A stretch of 64,000 nt of DNA from an uncultured Collinsella sp. (GTDB taxonomy: Bacteria > Actinomycetota > Coriobacteriia > Coriobacteriales > Coriobacteriaceae), in assembly GCA_934630375.1 (NCBI GenBank), contig CAKTVQ010000007.1, positions 6,586-70,585 of the forward strand. Direction: 5' to 3'. The position numbers were made by a program, and so were the translations under genes. The notes below the pieces were generated by a model. The model saw nothing but the letters and a program-made list of their open reading frames with translations, was not told the origin of the DNA and did no database searches. Positions 24,789 to 32,350 of this stretch are shown one piece after another. Position 1 is the stretch's first letter, and each line of letters opens with the position of its first letter.

Positions 24789-26090
24789 TTAGCGGGCTAA
24801 TTCGACCTGCGTGGTGTCTCGCTGCGCTTCGGGCAGCTCCCCGTAGAGCGGGTGGTCCTCGAGCCTAAAGCGCTCGACCTGCTGGGGAGCGCGGCCGCGG
24901 ACGAACAGCCAGGATCGGTCGACGGGCGTTGCCATGAGTGTACTGGGCAGCACGTCAGCACGCTCGGAAAAGACGCGAGCGCTCTCGGGGTCCTGAAAGG
25001 CTAGCACGAGCTGCGTATCGCAGTTGCCCATGATGGAGCGAGCGCGCGCTTCGCCATAGAGCGCATCGAGCTGGTTTGTTGACTGCAGCAATAGGGTTGC
25101 CCAGATCTCGCGGCTGCGGATGATGGACAAAACGTTATCGATTTGTGGCATCTGCAGGTTGGCAAAGTCATCGAGCATAAAGCGGACCGGTATCGCAAAG
25201 CGGCCGTCGGGCTGCGCGTCGGCGTGGCGGATGAGTTCCGCGAAGGCCTGCGTTACAAACAGGTCGGTGAGCGGATCGAGGCTACGGTCGAGATCGCTGA
25301 CGGTGACGAAGAGCGCTCGACGCTCGCATCCCAGAGCTGCGAAATCGATCTGATTCGCATCGGTGTATAGACGGCGTGCTCCATCAAAGCCCAGGCACAT
25401 GACTTTTTCGGCAAGGATGCCCATGATGCTTGCGTGCATCTTTTCGGCCGTGATGGTGGGTGAGTAGCGCCGCCAAAGTGAGAGCGCGTAGCTTGTGGGG
25501 TCGGTGGTCTGCAGGTCGTCGAAAAGGCGTGTCGTGGCGCGGTCTTGGAGATGTTCGCAAAGGTCGATCACCGATGAAAACGTCTGCTCCTCCACGGGCA
25601 GCTGTTCACACACATAGGCGATCAGGCAGGAAAGCAGGTTGGCTGTTGCATGGTCCCAAAACGGCTGGGTTTGGTCCTCGACTGGACAGATGGCCTTGGC
25701 GACCGAGATGATGTCTTGCTGGTTGGGCTTGCCGTCTTTGGTGCGGCGGATGTGGTTGAGCGGGTTGTAGCCACACTGCTCGATGTCCTCGGGCAGTGTG
25801 GTCGCATCGTCAAGATCGGCAAAGTTGAGGCGCTGTACACGATAGCCGTGCGCGGCAAGCACGGGGCCGACTTCGCGGCAGAGCGTCCCCTTGGTATCGA
25901 GCACGATATAGCTCGCATTCATCTGCAGCAGGTTAGGCTTAAGAACGTTGCGGGTCTTGCCGGCGCCCGAAGGCCCGATTACAAGCATATTGTTGTTGAG
26001 GCCCGTTTGACGCGTGTCACACGAGAGTGTGTGGGCTTGCGCAAGGATGGTGGGGGCCGGGGCGTGCAGGGCTGCGTTGAGGTTAGACAT
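24789..26090 (-). CDS. VirD4/TraG-like ATPase lacking the membrane domain
   Basis: This 433-residue protein has a type IV coupling-protein ATPase core: TRQTGLNNNMLVIGPSGAGKTRNVLKPNLLQ (Walker A, about 27-57), YIVLDTKGTLCREVG, a Walker B-like RFMLDDFANLQMPQ and LLLQSTNQLDALYG, and CDTQLVLAFQDPESARVFSE. TraG/VirD4 proteins normally begin with two membrane helices and drive DNA or protein export; these helices are absent here. No relaxase or other transfer genes are nearby. It is the last gene of a three-gene cassette and overlaps the ClpP-like gene by 8 bases, so the two are coupled. Confidence 0.82.
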   Translation of the reverse strand: MSNLNAALHAPAPTILAQAHTLSCDTRQTGLNNNMLVIGPSGAGKTRNVLKPNLLQMNASYIVLDTKGTLCREVGPVLAAHGYRVQRLNFADLDDATTLPEDIEQCGYNPLNHIRRTKDGKPNQQDIISVAKAICPVEDQTQPFWDHATANLLSCLIAYVCEQLPVEEQTFSSVIDLCEHLQDRATTRLFDDLQTTDPTSYALSLWRRYSPTITAEKMHASIMGILAEKVMCLGFDGARRLYTDANQIDFAALGCERRALFVTVSDLDRSLDPLTDLFVTQAFAELIRHADAQPDGRFAIPVRFMLDDFANLQMPQIDNVLSIIRSREIWATLLLQSTNQLDALYGEARARSIMGNCDTQLVLAFQDPESARVFSERADVLPSTLMATPVDRSWLFVRGRAPQQVERFRLEDHPLYGELPEAQRDTTQVELAR

Positions 26091-26700
26091 GGGCGGTCTC
26101 CTTGGTCGAGGTGAGAATGCTGTGGGCAAAGCCGAGCTCGACGGTGCGCTCGGCCGAAAGGTACGTATCCTTTGCCGTGAGTGTTTGGATACGCTTGGCC
26201 GAAAGGCCACTGCGATCAGACAGGATTTGCGTCAGGGCCTTGCGGGTCTGCATGAGACGCCGGCTTGTTTCCTGGAGTGCTAGGGCCGAGCCCCCAGCTC
26301 CTTGCGGGATGAGCGGGTCATGAATCATGAGCTCGGCATGGGGAGCCATGCGGCGCTCGTCACCGCCCATAAAGATGATGGCGCCCATAGAGGCCGCAAA
26401 CTCCAGGCAGATGGTGTGGATGGGGCACGGCGAGAGGCGCATGGTGTCGTAGATGGCGAGGCCGGCGCGCACGTTGCCGCCGGGGCTGGCAACAAAGACC
26501 GTGATGGGGGCCGTGGGGTCTGCGGCCTCGAGCAGGCGAATCTGCTGGCACAGATCGTGCGCCATCGAACTGTTGATGTCGCCCACGACGGAAAGCTCAC
26601 GTCGGGCGAGCATCTCGTCGTAGACGGAAGTGAGCGTTATGCCACGAGCCGACTCGCGCATCGTGAGCGGGCTGATGACAGGGGTCTGAGTGGTGTCCAC
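26083..26700 (-). CDS. ClpP-like serine protease in the VirD4-like cassette
   Basis: This 205-residue protein is a ClpP/SppA-fold protease: ITVFVASPGGNVRAGLAIYDTMR (oxyanion region), the nucleophile serine in EFAASMGAIIFMGG, and histidine in AELMIHDPLIPQG. It is shorter and more divergent than housekeeping ClpP. The GTG at 26698-26700, behind AAAGGAACC, is favoured over upstream codons that overlap the preceding gene. Its pairing with a VirD4-like ATPase is unusual; it may process a partner protein of the cassette. Confidence 0.75.
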   Translation of the reverse strand: MDTTQTPVISPLTMRESARGITLTSVYDEMLARRELSVVGDINSSMAHDLCQQIRLLEAADPTAPITVFVASPGGNVRAGLAIYDTMRLSPCPIHTICLEFAASMGAIIFMGGDERRMAPHAELMIHDPLIPQGAGGSALALQETSRRLMQTRKALTQILSDRSGLSAKRIQTLTAKDTYLSAERTVELGFAHSILTSTKETAHV

Positions 26701-26755
26701 GAAGGTTCCTTTCTTAACGTAGGACGAGGTTCTATTTGGGTTGGTGAAGCTGGCG

Positions 26756-27649
26756 CTAAAACTCAAAGGCATGTTCGAGCCTGCGCTCAAGCTCCGTTGT
26801 GACTTTGCGGTCGGCGGCTTTTGCCAGTGACTCGTCGAATGCGCCCAATCGCATCAGTGCGGCAATGGGCGCGGTGTAGACGAGACGCAGCTGGCGTTCG
26901 AGAACGTCGGGAAACTCGTTGGGGTCGTAGCGCTTCTGGTAGAAGTGAACGATGCCTTGGCTCATCTCCCGATCGTCGCGGTAACGCTTGAACTGTCGCT
27001 GTTGGATATCGATAATCCGGATCGTTTGAGCGCGAAGGCCAGCAGGCGCCAGTGCCCGGTAGCCGTCGAATAGACGATTGAGGCTCAGCACACGGAGCAT
27101 GTCGATCAGGGTGCGCACCGTTGTCGGGCCGGCTTGAAACCGGGCGGTTGCGCGGTTGTAGCGTTCGCGGTCGAGCACCATGACGCCCGGCGGGCCCTGC
27201 ACGTCATCTTGCCCGCAGGCTGCCTGCTGATGCCGCGCCTCCAGGGCTTTGAGGCCCATGGCGAGGTCATGGATGGGGAGGGTCAGGGCGTTCTGCAGGT
27301 CGAATCGATGGTCCATCAATGTCATCTGCGTCTCGTCGTCCATCTCGAGCCGAAGCTTCGTGTCGAGTGCGGTAATCATGTGTGCCACATGGCCCATGGT
27401 GTACGGGCCTTCGGTCTTACCGTGGGGTCCGAGATAAGGGTCGGTAAGTTTGTGGACGGCTGGATCGTTCATGATTTCGGCGCAGCGATTTGCCGAAAAC
27501 TCGTGGTTGCTCAGTGCCTCGTCGACGGGCAGCAGGGCAAAGTTTGCGATCGTTGCGGCGGCGAAGTCGGTGTCGTATCTGCCGTGCAGGGCACGGTCGA
27601 TGCGTGCCTTGAGGACGGTGTTTGCGGTCTGGGGACGGGTAGTGTTCAT
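26756..27649 (-). CDS. Unknown protein, first gene of the VirD4/ClpP cassette
   Basis: This 297-residue, mainly helical, soluble protein has no motif I recognise. It is rich in charged and aromatic residues (HDLAMGLKALEARHQ; RYRDDREMSQGIVHFYQKRYDPNEFPDVLERQLR). It starts at ATG 27647-27649 immediately downstream of four iteron-like direct repeats, 56 bases before the ClpP-like gene. By position it could be the cassette's DNA-binding or targeting component; that is a guess from context only. Confidence 0.55.
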   Translation of the reverse strand: MNTTRPQTANTVLKARIDRALHGRYDTDFAAATIANFALLPVDEALSNHEFSANRCAEIMNDPAVHKLTDPYLGPHGKTEGPYTMGHVAHMITALDTKLRLEMDDETQMTLMDHRFDLQNALTLPIHDLAMGLKALEARHQQAACGQDDVQGPPGVMVLDRERYNRATARFQAGPTTVRTLIDMLRVLSLNRLFDGYRALAPAGLRAQTIRIIDIQQRQFKRYRDDREMSQGIVHFYQKRYDPNEFPDVLERQLRLVYTAPIAALMRLGAFDESLAKAADRKVTTELERRLEHAFEF

Positions 27650-27663
27650 AGCGTTTCCAATCT

Positions 27664-27732
27664 GTGATGTGCTTGCCTGTTTGTTGATGTGTTGGTTGTC
27701 GTGAGTGATGTGCTTGCCGTGGGTGATGTGCT
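27664..27732 (-). repeat. Iteron-like direct repeats upstream of the cassette
   Basis: GTGATGTGCTTGCC occurs at 27664-27677 and 27705-27718, GTGATGTGCT at 27723-27732, and a degenerate TTGATGTG lies between. On the coding strand these read GGCAAGCACATCAC. They end 15 bases before the start codon of the 297-residue protein. Confidence 0.6.
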
Positions 27733-28256
27733 GACGTTGGGGTGCTATGCGGTTTTCAATGAGCCCGTGAGGCAGTTGCTGCAGGGGTGGGATGGAACGG
27801 CCCATGCAAGGCGGAAGGCATCGTGCTCAAAATCGAGACAGCAATGCTCTGGATGCCTCACATATGGCAGTTACCTCATTAAGTTGTCATTGCGTTTGGG
27901 GTTGTACTTTGCCGATCTTCTTTCTCTTACACGCTGAAAACTGAAACTGAATATGCTCGATCAAACGGTGACCACCGGAACGGTCTTCTTTAAAGTACGT
28001 TGGGTTTGCTGATTTGACAAGAACTAATTTTGAAATTTCTTTTCTACGGGATGAAATGAGGTCGGTGGGGCGGCCACGTTCAGCGTCGTCAGCTTTGTAT
28101 GTGGTGGCTCGGCGTATGGGACGGAGCGATTGCGCCCCACGGCTACACACTGTTCATGTTTGGGACAATATGACATTTTTCCCGTTGCAAACAGCGCCGC
28201 GGTGGGTGTTCTGTATGATGACTCAGGCAAGGTTGTTCAATGACAGGGAGGCATAT
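27733..28256. other. Low-GC intergenic stretch, no supported gene
   Basis: About 520 bases with lower GC than the neighbours. The centre (about 27840-28060) is AT-rich, with TTGACA at 28013-28018 but no convincing -10. Short frames on both strands lack ribosome sites and family matches. It may hold the cassette promoter and a boundary of acquired DNA. Confidence 0.4.
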
Positions 28257-29099
28257 ATGGCAATCAAAGCCATCGCAATGGATATCGACGGTACGCTCAC
28301 CAACGACCAAAAGGTCATCAGCCCGCGTACGCGCGAGAAGCTGCTCGCGGCGCAGGAGTCGGGCATTAAGCTCATCTTGGCTTCGGGCCGTCCCGCATGG
28401 GGGCTGCACGCCTTGGCGCAGGAGCTCGACCTTCAGAACCACGATGGCCTGCTGGTGGCCTTTAACGGTGCGCACGTGGTCGATGCTCAGACCGACGAGG
28501 TACTGTTTGACCAGGCTATGCCAGCTGACGAACTGCACCGTCTGATTGATCATCTGCGCAATTTCGACGTGATTCCCATGATCTCGCTCGGTCGGGACCT
28601 GCACGTCGTTGACTCGTATCGCTGCATGATCACACTGCCGGACGGTTCGCAGAAGAATATCGTCAAGTATGAGCGCGATGCGTGCGACCTTAAGATCCGT
28701 GAGGTCGAGAGCTTGCATGAGGTCGTGGACGCTTGTCCCGTGGACAAGCTGCTGACGGCGGGCGATCCAGCCTACCTGCAGGCGCATTATGAGGAGATGT
28801 ATGCGCCCTTTAAGCAGACGCTTTCGGGCATGTTTACGGCCGACTGGTACTTTGAGTACACGGCGCCCGGTATCGACAAGGCCCGTGCGCTCGAGGGTGC
28901 CCTGCCCAAGCTCGGCATCGATGCCAGTGAGGTCGTATCGTTTGGCGACGGCCAGAACGACAAGTCCATGATTGAGTGGGCCGGCACAGGTGTAGCCATG
29001 GGCAACGCCGTCGATGAGGTTAAGGCAGTTGCCCAGATGGTGACCGCCAATAACAACGAAGACGGTATCGCGGTGGCACTCGATAAGCTACTGGGCTAG
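28257..29099 (+). CDS. HAD superfamily phosphatase, Cof family
   Basis: This 280-residue Cof-type HAD phosphatase has motif I MAIKAIAMDIDGTLTNDQKV, motif II ILASGRPAWG, lysine in TAPGIDKARALEGALPKLG and motif IV VVSFGDGQNDKSMIEWAG with GNAVDEVK. It probably dephosphorylates sugar phosphates or flavin intermediates. The start at 28257 follows CAGGGAGGCATAT. A terminator hairpin separates it from the next HAD gene. Confidence 0.88.
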   Translation: MAIKAIAMDIDGTLTNDQKVISPRTREKLLAAQESGIKLILASGRPAWGLHALAQELDLQNHDGLLVAFNGAHVVDAQTDEVLFDQAMPADELHRLIDHLRNFDVIPMISLGRDLHVVDSYRCMITLPDGSQKNIVKYERDACDLKIREVESLHEVVDACPVDKLLTAGDPAYLQAHYEEMYAPFKQTLSGMFTADWYFEYTAPGIDKARALEGALPKLGIDASEVVSFGDGQNDKSMIEWAGTGVAMGNAVDEVKAVAQMVTANNNEDGIAVALDKLLG

Positions 29100-29121
29100 A
29101 ATCGCCGATAATGCATGGTTC

Positions 29122-29150
29122 GGGCGCCTGCTTACAGGCGCCCTTTTGTT
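29122..29150 (+). terminator. Terminator between the two HAD genes
   Basis: GGGCGCCTG, loop CTTA, CAGGCGCCC, then TTTTGTT. The following gene's ribosome site begins at once, so read-through may supply it. Confidence 0.85.
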
Positions 29151-29162
29151 AGGGAGGGTGCC

Positions 29163-29822
29163 GTGTCCGCATTTCCGTTCGACGCCGTTATCTTTGACAT
29201 GGACGGCGTCATTGTCGATACCGAGTATTACTACCTGGGCGAGACTGCCGCGTTTGCCAAGGAGCTTGGGTTGAACCTGACCCAAGAGGAGCTGAACGGG
29301 CAGGTCGGTACCTCGCATCAGTTCTTTCTCCGCATGCTGGTCGATTGGTTTGAGCGTGCCGGTAAGGGGCATTTTACTGGCGAGGAAGCGTTGGCCCGTT
29401 GGGACGAGTGGGCGCATAAGCGTCCGCGCGACTATCAGACTTTGATTAACCCAGGCGCCGTGGATACGATTCGAGAGCTGCCGCGCCGCGGCGTTCGCGT
29501 GGCGCTTGCCAGCTCGTCGCCCATGGATAGTATCGAGGAAGTGCTCAACGCGTGCGGGCTGTCGGATGCCTTTGAGTATGTGGTGAGTGGCGAGCAGTTT
29601 AAGGAGAGCAAGCCCGAGCCCGACATCTACCTGCATGCGCTGGACCTGCTGGGGCTGCCCGCGAATCGCTGCTGCTGCGTTGAGGATTCGGTGCCTGGCA
29701 TCACTGCCGGCAAGCGAGCCGGCCTGACAGTCATTGCCAAGCGCGAGGAGCGCTTCGGCTTTAGCCAGGATGCCGCGGATAAGATTATCGATCAGCTGCC
29801 GGACCTGCTGGAACTCGCGTAG
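29163..29822 (+). CDS. HAD hydrolase, beta-phosphoglucomutase-like
   Basis: This 219-residue subfamily I HAD enzyme has motif I AVIFDMDGVIVDTEYYY, a helical cap (LNGQVGTSHQFFLRML), motif II VALASSSPMDSIEEVL, lysine in EQFKESKPEPDIYLHAL and motif IV CCCVEDSVPGITAGKRAG. The family includes beta-phosphoglucomutase and 2-deoxyglucose-6-phosphatase. A GTG start at 29163 follows GGGAGGGTGCC; the in-frame ATG at 29115 lies upstream of the terminator hairpin. Confidence 0.85.
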   Translation: MSAFPFDAVIFDMDGVIVDTEYYYLGETAAFAKELGLNLTQEELNGQVGTSHQFFLRMLVDWFERAGKGHFTGEEALARWDEWAHKRPRDYQTLINPGAVDTIRELPRRGVRVALASSSPMDSIEEVLNACGLSDAFEYVVSGEQFKESKPEPDIYLHALDLLGLPANRCCCVEDSVPGITAGKRAGLTVIAKREERFGFSQDAADKIIDQLPDLLELA

Positions 29823-29946
29823 GACTTTGCCACCGCGTTCGTCTTGGTCGCATGTGGTATGGAGGACTTCTGGGGGCCACGGAGCGCCGATTTTTGAATA
29901 GTTGAGCGGTCCCGGGAAGTCGAATTGTTGTCTTCCCGGGACCCTG

Positions 29947-30174
29947 TGGGCAAAAAATGCCAAATATGAGTACTGTCACTATTTTGGTAACAGCGAAATT
30001 ATGCTTTTGAGGCCCTAGCTGAGTGTCTGGGATCGATAAAAGCCTGGATTAGACGGCTTTCGACATGTTAAAACGCCCTGATCATGAACGGTTGTACATT
30101 ATCAGGGCGTTCTTTTACCGCAAAATAATGCTACTAGCATTGCAACAGTACTCATATTTGATGTTTTTTGCCCA
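29947..30174. mobile_element. MITE-like element, 228 bp with 30-bp terminal inverted repeats
   Basis: Ends 29947-29976 and 30145-30174 are inverted repeats with 27 of 30 matches (TGGGCAAAAAA and CAAATATGAGTACTGT conserved), and similarity continues a few bases outward (GACCC). The interior is non-coding and contains a stem-loop (AACGCCCTGAT with ATCAGGGCGTT, about 30071-30112). It lies in an otherwise empty gap between a HAD gene and tatD, ending 6 bases from the tatD stop. It encodes no transposase. Confidence 0.65.
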
Positions 30175-30180
30175 CCGGGG

Positions 30181-30963
30181 TCATTGGAAGTCAAATATGG
30201 AGCGCGAATTTGCCAAAACGATCGATTCGACGCCCTCCGCGGCGCAGTTTTTAAGTTCGGCGATGTGCCGGGAGACGCTTTTTAGCGATGTGATTAGCTG
30301 CCGTGCGTTTATATCTGCTTGCGCTTCGGCTGGAGCGTCGGTTTCGAGTAGCAGGCGGTCGAGTGGGATCTGTCGGGCGTATTCACGACCGCGCTTGGTA
30401 GCGAGCATCCGCTCGTTCACGGAAAAATGGCAGCCTGCGTTTCGCGCGCGGACGAACTCGTTCGAGGTGCCGCTAAACCAGTGGAAGATGATGGCGGGGG
30501 AGTTGGGGCTTAGGGTGAGCAATCCAAATGACTCAAGGGCGTCCAGTACGGTTCCTGCCGAACGAACAGTGTGAATTGATATCACGCGCCCGGCGAGAGG
30601 GTGCTGCACGAGCGCATCGCAGAGACGGTCAAGTGCCTGTATTTGAAGCGGTTCGCTTCCGGCAAAGCGCGCGGAAAAGTCGAGTCCTACCTCGCCAATT
30701 AAGCGCTCTTGCGCAGCGACCTCGCAAAGCAGATTGATTTCGGCGGTTCCGCATCGCCCGTCGGCGAGCCACCAGGGGTGGAGGCCGATGCCGGCAAAGA
30801 TATTTGAACGGTTGCAAGCGCGCTTCTTGGCGCGCGCAAAGTCGCGCGGATCGACGCCGCAGTCAAAGAGACCCATGCCCAGTGCCGTCGCCTCGTCGGC
30901 AACGGCGTCCGGGTGAGCCATTAAATCAAGGTGACAGTGCGCGTCAAATAACTGCGGTGCCAT
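30181..30963 (-). CDS. tatD: TatD family metal-dependent DNase
   Basis: This 260-residue TIM-barrel hydrolase has APQLFDAHCHLDLM (HxH metal pair), IFAGIGLHPWW, RLIGEVGLDFS (metal glutamate), ISIHTVRSAG, IIFHWFSGTSNEF and LLLETDAPAEA. TatD proteins act as cytoplasmic nucleases in DNA repair and turnover. A start at 30963 fits the family N-terminus and is preferred over 31017. It lies 14 bases downstream of tcdA on the same strand. Confidence 0.88.
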   Translation of the reverse strand: MAPQLFDAHCHLDLMAHPDAVADEATALGMGLFDCGVDPRDFARAKKRACNRSNIFAGIGLHPWWLADGRCGTAEINLLCEVAAQERLIGEVGLDFSARFAGSEPLQIQALDRLCDALVQHPLAGRVISIHTVRSAGTVLDALESFGLLTLSPNSPAIIFHWFSGTSNEFVRARNAGCHFSVNERMLATKRGREYARQIPLDRLLLETDAPAEAQADINARQLITSLKSVSRHIAELKNCAAEGVESIVLANSRSIFDFQ

Positions 30964-30977
30964 TGCTGCGCGTCTCG

Positions 30978-31772
30978 TTAATCTAGGCGCTGGCCGTCGG
31001 CGCGCACATGCTCGCACCCGCGCCCGCTGACCTGGCGGATAACCTCGCCGGCGATCATCTGTCCCATGATGGGCGGCATAAAACTGGCAGTTCCCAGCTC
31101 GGTGCGCTCGTGGATGTTGGAAGGGTCGCGGGGCTGTGTCTTAACCGATTCCTCGCAGCTAAACAGTACATGTAGGCTCTTGATTCCGCGCTTCTTACAT
31201 TCTTTGCGCATAATGCGGCTCATGGGGTCACGTACCGTATCAAAGATGTCGGCAAAGCGCAGGCACTCGGGATGGAGCTTGTTGGCCCCGCCCATAGAGC
31301 TAACCAAACGAATGTCGTGATCTTGAGCATATTTGGCAATGGTGAGCTTGGCCGAGATGGTGTCGATGGCGTCGACGACGTAGTCGAGCTTGCCGTCCGT
31401 CTGCTCCAAAACGCTCGCGAAGAAATCATCGATGTTGTCGCTCAGCAGGTATTCGGTACGTTTGATGACGGTGGCGGCAGGATTGATATCGTGGATCATG
31501 GCTTCCATAACATCGACCTTGCGCTTGCCGATGGTGCTGTGAAAGGCGATGGCCTGGCGATTGATATTGCTGGGCGCGATGATGTCCTTGTCCAGAATTA
31601 CAAAATGACCGATGCCGCCGCGGGCGAGTGCCTCGCAGCAGTTGGAGCCCACGCCTCCGCAGCCGAGCACCAGCACCGTAGCATCGGCGAGCTTATCGAG
31701 TGCCTCGCGGCCCATGATGATCTCGAGCTTGGTGTCGCGTGTCTCGACGAGAGCGGCAGCGGTTTCGGTCAT
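30978..31772 (-). CDS. tcdA: tRNA threonylcarbamoyladenosine dehydratase (TcdA/CsdL)
   Basis: This 264-residue E1-like (ThiF/MoeB fold) protein makes the cyclic form of t6A in tRNA using ATP. It shows the ATP-binding LVLGCGGVGSNCCEALARGG, the adenylation segment DIIAPSNINRQAIAFHSTIG, DYVVDAIDTISAKLTIA, SSMGGANKLHPE (typical of TcdA) and the C-terminal LGTASFMPPIMGQMIAGEVIRQ. The ATG at 31770-31772 has proper spacing to CGGAGG; the upstream ATG abuts the site. Confidence 0.9.
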   Translation of the reverse strand: MTETAAALVETRDTKLEIIMGREALDKLADATVLVLGCGGVGSNCCEALARGGIGHFVILDKDIIAPSNINRQAIAFHSTIGKRKVDVMEAMIHDINPAATVIKRTEYLLSDNIDDFFASVLEQTDGKLDYVVDAIDTISAKLTIAKYAQDHDIRLVSSMGGANKLHPECLRFADIFDTVRDPMSRIMRKECKKRGIKSLHVLFSCEESVKTQPRDPSNIHERTELGTASFMPPIMGQMIAGEVIRQVSGRGCEHVRADGQRLD

Positions 31773-31879
31773 AGACATCCTCCGATGGGGAAGCGAATCG
31801 TGTTTTAGCTATTGCCATTATAGGTGTTATCGCGATTCCACTTGAGCCCTTGGGCTTGTTGAAATGGAATCGGGGTTCG

Positions 31880-31989
31880 CATAAGATTGAAGCAGATGGC
31901 ACCCGTTGCAGCGGGTTGGCCAACTCCAAAACACGTTTGTAGCGTGAGAAGTGGCCGTCTTCGCATTACGCGGAGGCGGCTATTTTTTT
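31880..31989 (+). ncRNA. Candidate small RNA or leader ending in a terminator
   Basis: A strong terminator (GCCGTCTTCGC 31954-31964, loop ATTAC, GCGGAGGCGGC 31970-31980, then TATTTTTTT) stands between divergent genes with no coding frame before it. Upstream are the stem ACCCG/CGGGT (31901-31916), and GGCCA (31918-31922) with TGGCC (31952-31956) enclosing CACG/CGTG. The second stem overlaps the terminator, so the two are mutually exclusive. The transcription start is not defined; TTGTTG near 31857 is a possible -35. Confidence 0.45.
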
Positions 31990-32007
31990 GAGTACAAGAT
32001 TAGACAG

Positions 32008-32037
32008 TTAGACAAACATCTAAATATCGAGTATAGT
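32008..32037 (+). promoter_or_regulatory. sdpR promoter and candidate operator
   Basis: TTAGAC (32008-32013), an 18-base spacer and TATAGT (32032-32037). TTAGA-N6-TCTAA (32008-32023) is an inverted repeat over the -35, suitable for the ArsR-type autorepressor encoded next. Confidence 0.6.
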
Positions 32038-32071
32038 GTGCGCGTCATGAGAGATGATGAGAGGAGGTCTT

Positions 32072-32350
32072 ATGCCGGGAGAGGGTTTTAAGGCGCTTGC
32101 CGATCCAACGCGACGGCGCATTTTGGAGTTGCTGCGCGAGGGCAATTGCACGGCGGGGGAGCTTGCCGAGCATTTCGATATCAGTAAGCCGTCGCTGAGC
32201 CATCACTTGGCGACGCTCAAAAACGCCGGGTTGGTGACCGATGAACGTCATGGCCAAAACATCGTTTACAGCTTAAACACCACCGTCATGCAGGACTTGA
32301 TCGGTTGGTTTATGGGCTTTACAAACACGGAAGGTGATAAGGATGAATAA
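32072..32350 (+). CDS. sdpR: ArsR-family autorepressor, SdpR-like
   Basis: This 92-residue winged-helix protein contains FKALADPTRRRILELLREGNCTAGELAEHFDISKPSLSHHLATLKNAGLV. It lacks metal-binding cysteines and so resembles SdpR of Bacillus rather than metal sensors. SdpR represses its own operon, and SdpI inactivates it by sequestering it at the membrane. The ATG at 32072 follows GAGGAGGTCT. It overlaps the sdpI-like gene by 8 bases. Confidence 0.88.
   Translation: MPGEGFKALADPTRRRILELLREGNCTAGELAEHFDISKPSLSHHLATLKNAGLVTDERHGQNIVYSLNTTVMQDLIGWFMGFTNTEGDKDE

Noticed and set aside
24789..27649. The VirD4/ClpP cassette considered as part of an integrated conjugative element
   Set aside because: No integrase, relaxase, att-like repeats or tRNA junction found within the window; kept as a separate finding instead.
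27664..27732. Repeats considered as a CRISPR array
   Set aside because: The units are short, unevenly spaced and degenerate, with no uniform spacers and no cas genes.
27887..28150. Small minus-strand frame of 87 codons in the AT-rich gap
   Set aside because: No ribosome-binding site, no recognisable motif, basic low-quality composition, and the start lies inside an unrelated region.
31890..31960. Hairpin-rich interval considered as a tRNA
   Set aside because: No acceptor stem, anticodon loop or T-loop GGTTCRA in the correct order; it ends in a T-tailed terminator.
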